NCBI GenBank assembly: GCA_021030915.1
Contig: JAGEMR010000016.1
Location: 1 to 64,000, forward strand
DNA length: 64,000 nt
Origin: Astrothelium macrocarpum
Taxonomy: Eukaryota > Ascomycota > Dothideomycetes > Trypetheliales > Trypetheliaceae
Reading direction: 5' to 3'
The position numbers and the translations under genes were made by a program. The first letter of the stretch is position 1, and each line of letters starts with the position of its first letter. Below the pieces are notes generated by a model. The model ran no database searches and was not told the origin of the DNA. It was given only the letters and a program-made list of their open reading frames with translations. Shown piece by piece: positions 60,443-64,000 of this stretch.

Positions 60443-61945
60443 TACAGCCAGGCCAGGCCACACTCGGCCACTTGACTACGTGATTTCGATAGAAGAAGCA
60501 ACTGCAAACCCACACGGCCAGCAATTATGGACAAAAGTAGCTTCATGACGTGTGAGAGCAGCTGAAGAAAAAGCAATCCGACGATGTGTGGAGGAGTGGT
60601 TTTACGGACATCCACAATTCTACACAGTCAGTCACTAATCAAGCAAAGTGCCGGCTTAATCTCGAAGGTAAACGTCCAGTTGGGATGAGTCATCAACCTT
60701 GCTTGTGCCAAATTGCCTGGTCTTTGCAGGACAAGGAAGGGAGCGATTTTGAATATCCCCTCTACCGAGCAGGCCGATTAACGGAGAGACCGACAAAAGC
60801 TTCGCGTGACTCAAGATTGGTACACTATTTCAGGTGGCGTGACTCGGAGCTGCGACATGGGATCAACGAAACGCGTCGTTTGGTTTTCTATTTCAGAATT
60901 TCAAGGGAGAGAGACCTGGTGGTGCACAATGGTGATGACTAATATGACCACGAATGTCACGAAAGAAGAAGATGAAAAGAGAAAAAAAAGGAAAACAGAT
61001 AGAAAGTCTTCACCGAAATACGAAACAGCCTATGTTAGCTTCTCTGGCGAACGGTAGTAATGTCCTGAGCAAGGACACGCGACCTTGTGAGCGCGAGTAG
61101 CGCACGCAATTGACGAATGTGAGGAACGGACAACGCGCGTGGCCGTGCCGGCGAAAACAGAGTAAACGCTAATGTGGCGCATAGGTGGCGCACATATGGC
61201 GTTTGTGGTCCCCGCAAGCCCCCATTACGCCATTCCTGGAGATGTTCGACCTCACACCCTCAGATATATGTTATTATAATCGAAAGAGATTTGGCCGCAC
61301 TGGCACTGTGCGCTAAAATTCAGTCAGACTTTCTACTTTGTCAGGCGATATGACAACGGCCTGATGTGCGAAAGCTTGCTCTCCACCTTTCTTCAGAAGA
61401 AACAGAATAGCATCTAGCTTCAGTTTTTCACCTTGAGTACAAGGAAAGATGTTGTATCTTGGAAATCAAAGCCTTTATAAAAAACCCTTACGACGAGACT
61501 CTTGTTTAAGAGCCCCGCTTGGTCTGCGCAATATGTGACACGACGTCATGAACTCCCCTTAACAACAAGGAATTAAGTTCTGAGATTCGCTCATCAAAAC
61601 AGATTGAATCATATTCGTTACTCTAATAATTCTAACTAAATCATGCATTAGATTTGCAATTGTTCTCTCAGGACCCTCTGTGCCTCGTCACTCCATTATA
61701 GTAGGACACTTGAGCTCTGTGCCATCTGACCGTGGTTCGTGCGACTTCCATGCTGATTCAAATTTGTCCTACGATACCTGTGGAAACTTCTACTATACTC
61801 CGCTGAGCGCGGATTCGTGCATATAACAATCTAGCACCAACGTCTGTGTGAGTTTTCTAAAGGATGAAAATCGCTAGGTGAAGCAACCAGTGACGTCTTG
61901 CTCATTTCCGAGTGTATAAGAATACGCGCTTTTATCATTTCTATT
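60443..61945. other. Gene-free interval
   Basis: A 1.5 kb stretch without a supported gene. It is the suz12 upstream region and the 3' flank of the amidohydrolase. Around 61060-61210 the sequence is rich in GCGC and GGCGCA repeats (for example GGCGCATAGGTGGCGCACAT), which opens short frames by composition. Confidence 0.45.
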
Positions 61946-63306
61946 TCATGTACCTGCACCACCAAGGAAGGTCAATGCAGCTATTGCAAAAGCATCCAGT
62001 GCTTTGGTCATTGTTGGCTGTATGGCTGGCTTGAAATCAGCGCAATGATGATGTGGGACCTCGTCCAATCTACCCTCTTTCTCTTTCATGTCCCATAGTG
62101 TTGGATCGATACATCCGAACATGTAGAAGATGTAGGGCGCGTTCACAGCTTTCGCAAGATAGGAGAAATCTTCACTCGCACCGAACGGATCCAACGGAAC
62201 CGAGTCTGAACCAAAATAGGCGTCAAATTCTTTCTTCAGGAGGGCGGTACTCGCCGCATCGTTGATTGTCGATGGGGCGCCCATGTAAGTCTGGATCTTG
62301 GGTTCAGGAGCTCCAGAGATCTCGCATTCCAGCATGATAATCCTACGCACTGTAGCCAGTAGACGATCATGAACGGCGGGTGTGTAAGAGCGAATCGTGA
62401 CTTTGATGTCTACAAAATCAGGGACGATATTTGCCGCACTTCCCCCGTGGATACTGCTGCAGGAAACGACAGCGAATTCTTCTGGCCGAACCTCTTTATT
62501 GACGACACCTTGCAGGCGCACGATAATGCATGCTGCAATTAAGACTGGGTCAATACACTTATCCGCACGGCACACATGTCCACTTCTGCCAAAGACCCGA
62601 ACGTCCAGCGAGTCAATCGCTGTCAAGACCGGTCCTGGACTGAGCACAATGCGACCAGCGCGGACAGCGTGCGTATGCTGGCCAATTATAATGTCCGGCT
62701 TGGGTATTCCAAACTTCGCTTCGTCAAAGACGCCGTCGTTGACCATGGCACGAGCACCTTCAGCCAATTCTTCCGCGGGTTGAAATAAGCAGACAAGTGT
62801 ACCAGTCCATTCAGCGCGGGCTGAAAGGAGCAGCTCAGCAGTGCCCATGAGCAGAGCGACGTGCATGTCATGACCACCTAGCATCATGGTTAATGCCAGA
62901 TTTTGCGCTCAGGTATTGTCGAATCAAAAAGCTTACAAGCATGCATGACCGGCGTATCCTTGCCTTGTCGGTCCTTTGCGATTTTGGTACTGGCATACGT
63001 CACACCAGTTGTATCGCGGTGAGGTAGTGCATCCATATCGGCACGAAGAACTACTGTGGGACCTGGCCCATTTTTAAGTACTCCAACTAAACCATGTCCG
63101 CCGATTTTTCGATGGACAACATAGCTACCGAGAGACTCAAGATGTTCGGCGACAATAGCAGCGGTGCGGATTTCCTCTCCCGAAAGCTCAGGGTTCTGAT
63201 GAATATCTTTGTAGATGTCCTCGTAACGCTTGAGATGCGGACGATGGGAATGTATGATCCTTCTTAGAACTAATTTGTTTGATTCGCTTGTCGCAAATAA
63301 AGGCAT
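61946..63306 (-). CDS. M20-family amidohydrolase/peptidase
   Basis: Two exons on the minus strand, 63306-62937 and 62877-61946, giving 433 residues. The catalytic set of M20D amidohydrolases is present: VVLRADMDALPH (metal Asp), the HACGHDMHV metal motif formed exactly across the intron, FQPAEELAEGARAM (general-base Glu), and SEDFSYL plus a late HHHCADF. Relatives remove acyl groups from amino-acid conjugates (hippurate, indole-acetyl-amino acids and similar). The substrate here is not predictable. There is no signal peptide, so it is probably cytosolic. The intron is phase 1, 59 bases. Confidence 0.92.
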
Positions 63307-64000
63307 CTCGTCTGGTGGGAGTAGCTTCTAGGAATCCGCGGCATGAGAATACCAAATTCTAAGATTGAAACATATGGAGACTGAAAGTTTGCCTAGAGTA
63401 GAACATTCCACTGAAGTGGTAGATATGCGCCCCACCACGTCAAATGCTGTTCTAACCAGCACGGCACGTATGGATCTAAAAATCCTCCAGGAGTCTAAGC
63501 GGCAGATAGTTTCGGTCAGCCGCATATGATTGACGATCCTCCTTCATTTGACATCAGTGGCTCATCTTGGATTAGCAAAAGCCAACAAGAAACACATCTA
63601 GCTTTATCATTAGAGGGGTTTGTGCCAGCCACACATCTAAATTGGTACGATGAAAAGGCGAAATAAGGACAAACAAACCCCGTACCTATTTTAATCTCAC
63701 GGGTGCAGCCCGATCATTTTTGAACATTCACCAAACGGCAGGCTAGTACCTTTGTGCGAGATCCCATGGGAGGAGTAGAATGGTGAAAGTTCATATGTCC
63801 TGCGCAATTCATAACTTTCGACATAGTGGAGTCCGAATTGCCAGTGTACTTTAGGTGAGCTTGGGAAGAGCCATTGGAGAAGGTCGTCGGGGAAACGTTA
63901 GTCCGGAACGGGATGCCTAAAGTAGGTACGGGATGCATTTGCCATCCATGATGTCCCTCAAGTTTTCCCGCCACATGGCGAGGTTCTTGTTTCCCATCTT
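63307..64000. other. Right edge, no supported gene
   Basis: A minus-strand frame at 63974-63714 and one at 63525-63328 are open but match nothing I know. The extreme right could hold the 3' end of a gene running in from outside (MGNKNLAMWRENLRD reads on the minus strand to a stop near 63917), but the evidence is weak. Confidence 0.35.

Noticed and set aside
60586..60942. 118-codon frame upstream of suz12
   Set aside because: Opens with GTG, no motif, and lies in the expected suz12 promoter.

Overview
The window is nuclear DNA of a filamentous ascomycete (Pezizomycotina). The evidence is the gene set: Ksp1-type kinase, Mcl1/SepB, NADH-GOGAT, Ypt1, Ede1, Bet1, alpha-tubulin and Suz12, all in fungal form. 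Most genes are split by short GT-AG introns with CTRAY-type branch points, and genes are packed on both strands with 0.2-3 kb gaps. A PRC2 Suz12 homologue argues against Aspergillus and yeasts. I cannot place it more finely from sequence alone. No rRNA, tRNA, CRISPR or prokaryotic feature was seen. Exon junctions below were derived by hand from splice consensus, reading frame and family similarity recalled from general knowledge.

Region 1 (1-22 kb) holds a Ksp1-like kinase, a 3 kb gene-free stretch, the methionine-salvage enolase-phosphatase, sideroflexin Fsf1, H2A.Z chaperone Chz1, replication factor Mcl1, cytosolic Hsp70, twin-CX9C protein Emi1 and mitochondrial Yme2. Six short terminal-inverted-repeat elements of one related family lie between 5.8 and 20.4 kb. 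One is inside the Hsp70 intron and one inside a Yme2 intron.

Region 2 (22-42 kb) starts with a doubtful or decayed gene, then the large GLT1 glutamate synthase (6 exons), an Apc15-type APC/C subunit, a WD40 protein, a single-span membrane protein, Ypt1, the mitochondrial GTP/GDP carrier Ggc1, an NAD-dependent epimerase and a probably mitochondrial conserved protein. Region 3 (42-51 kb) is a trafficking/cytoskeleton block: Ede1-type endocytic scaffold, Bet1 SNARE (with a GC-AG intron) and alpha-tubulin.

Region 4 (51-64 kb) is more lineage-specific: an ER-type membrane protein, a small protein with two F-box-like motifs, a gene with an in-frame stop before a coding-like tail, a cell-surface protein and a secreted protein. 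It ends with a Suz12 homologue whose last exon completes a PHD finger, and an M20 amidohydrolase. There is no obvious pathway cluster. The most interesting observations are the TIR element family with two intronic copies, the Suz12 VEFS-plus-PHD architecture, and the in-frame TGA at 53530-53532.
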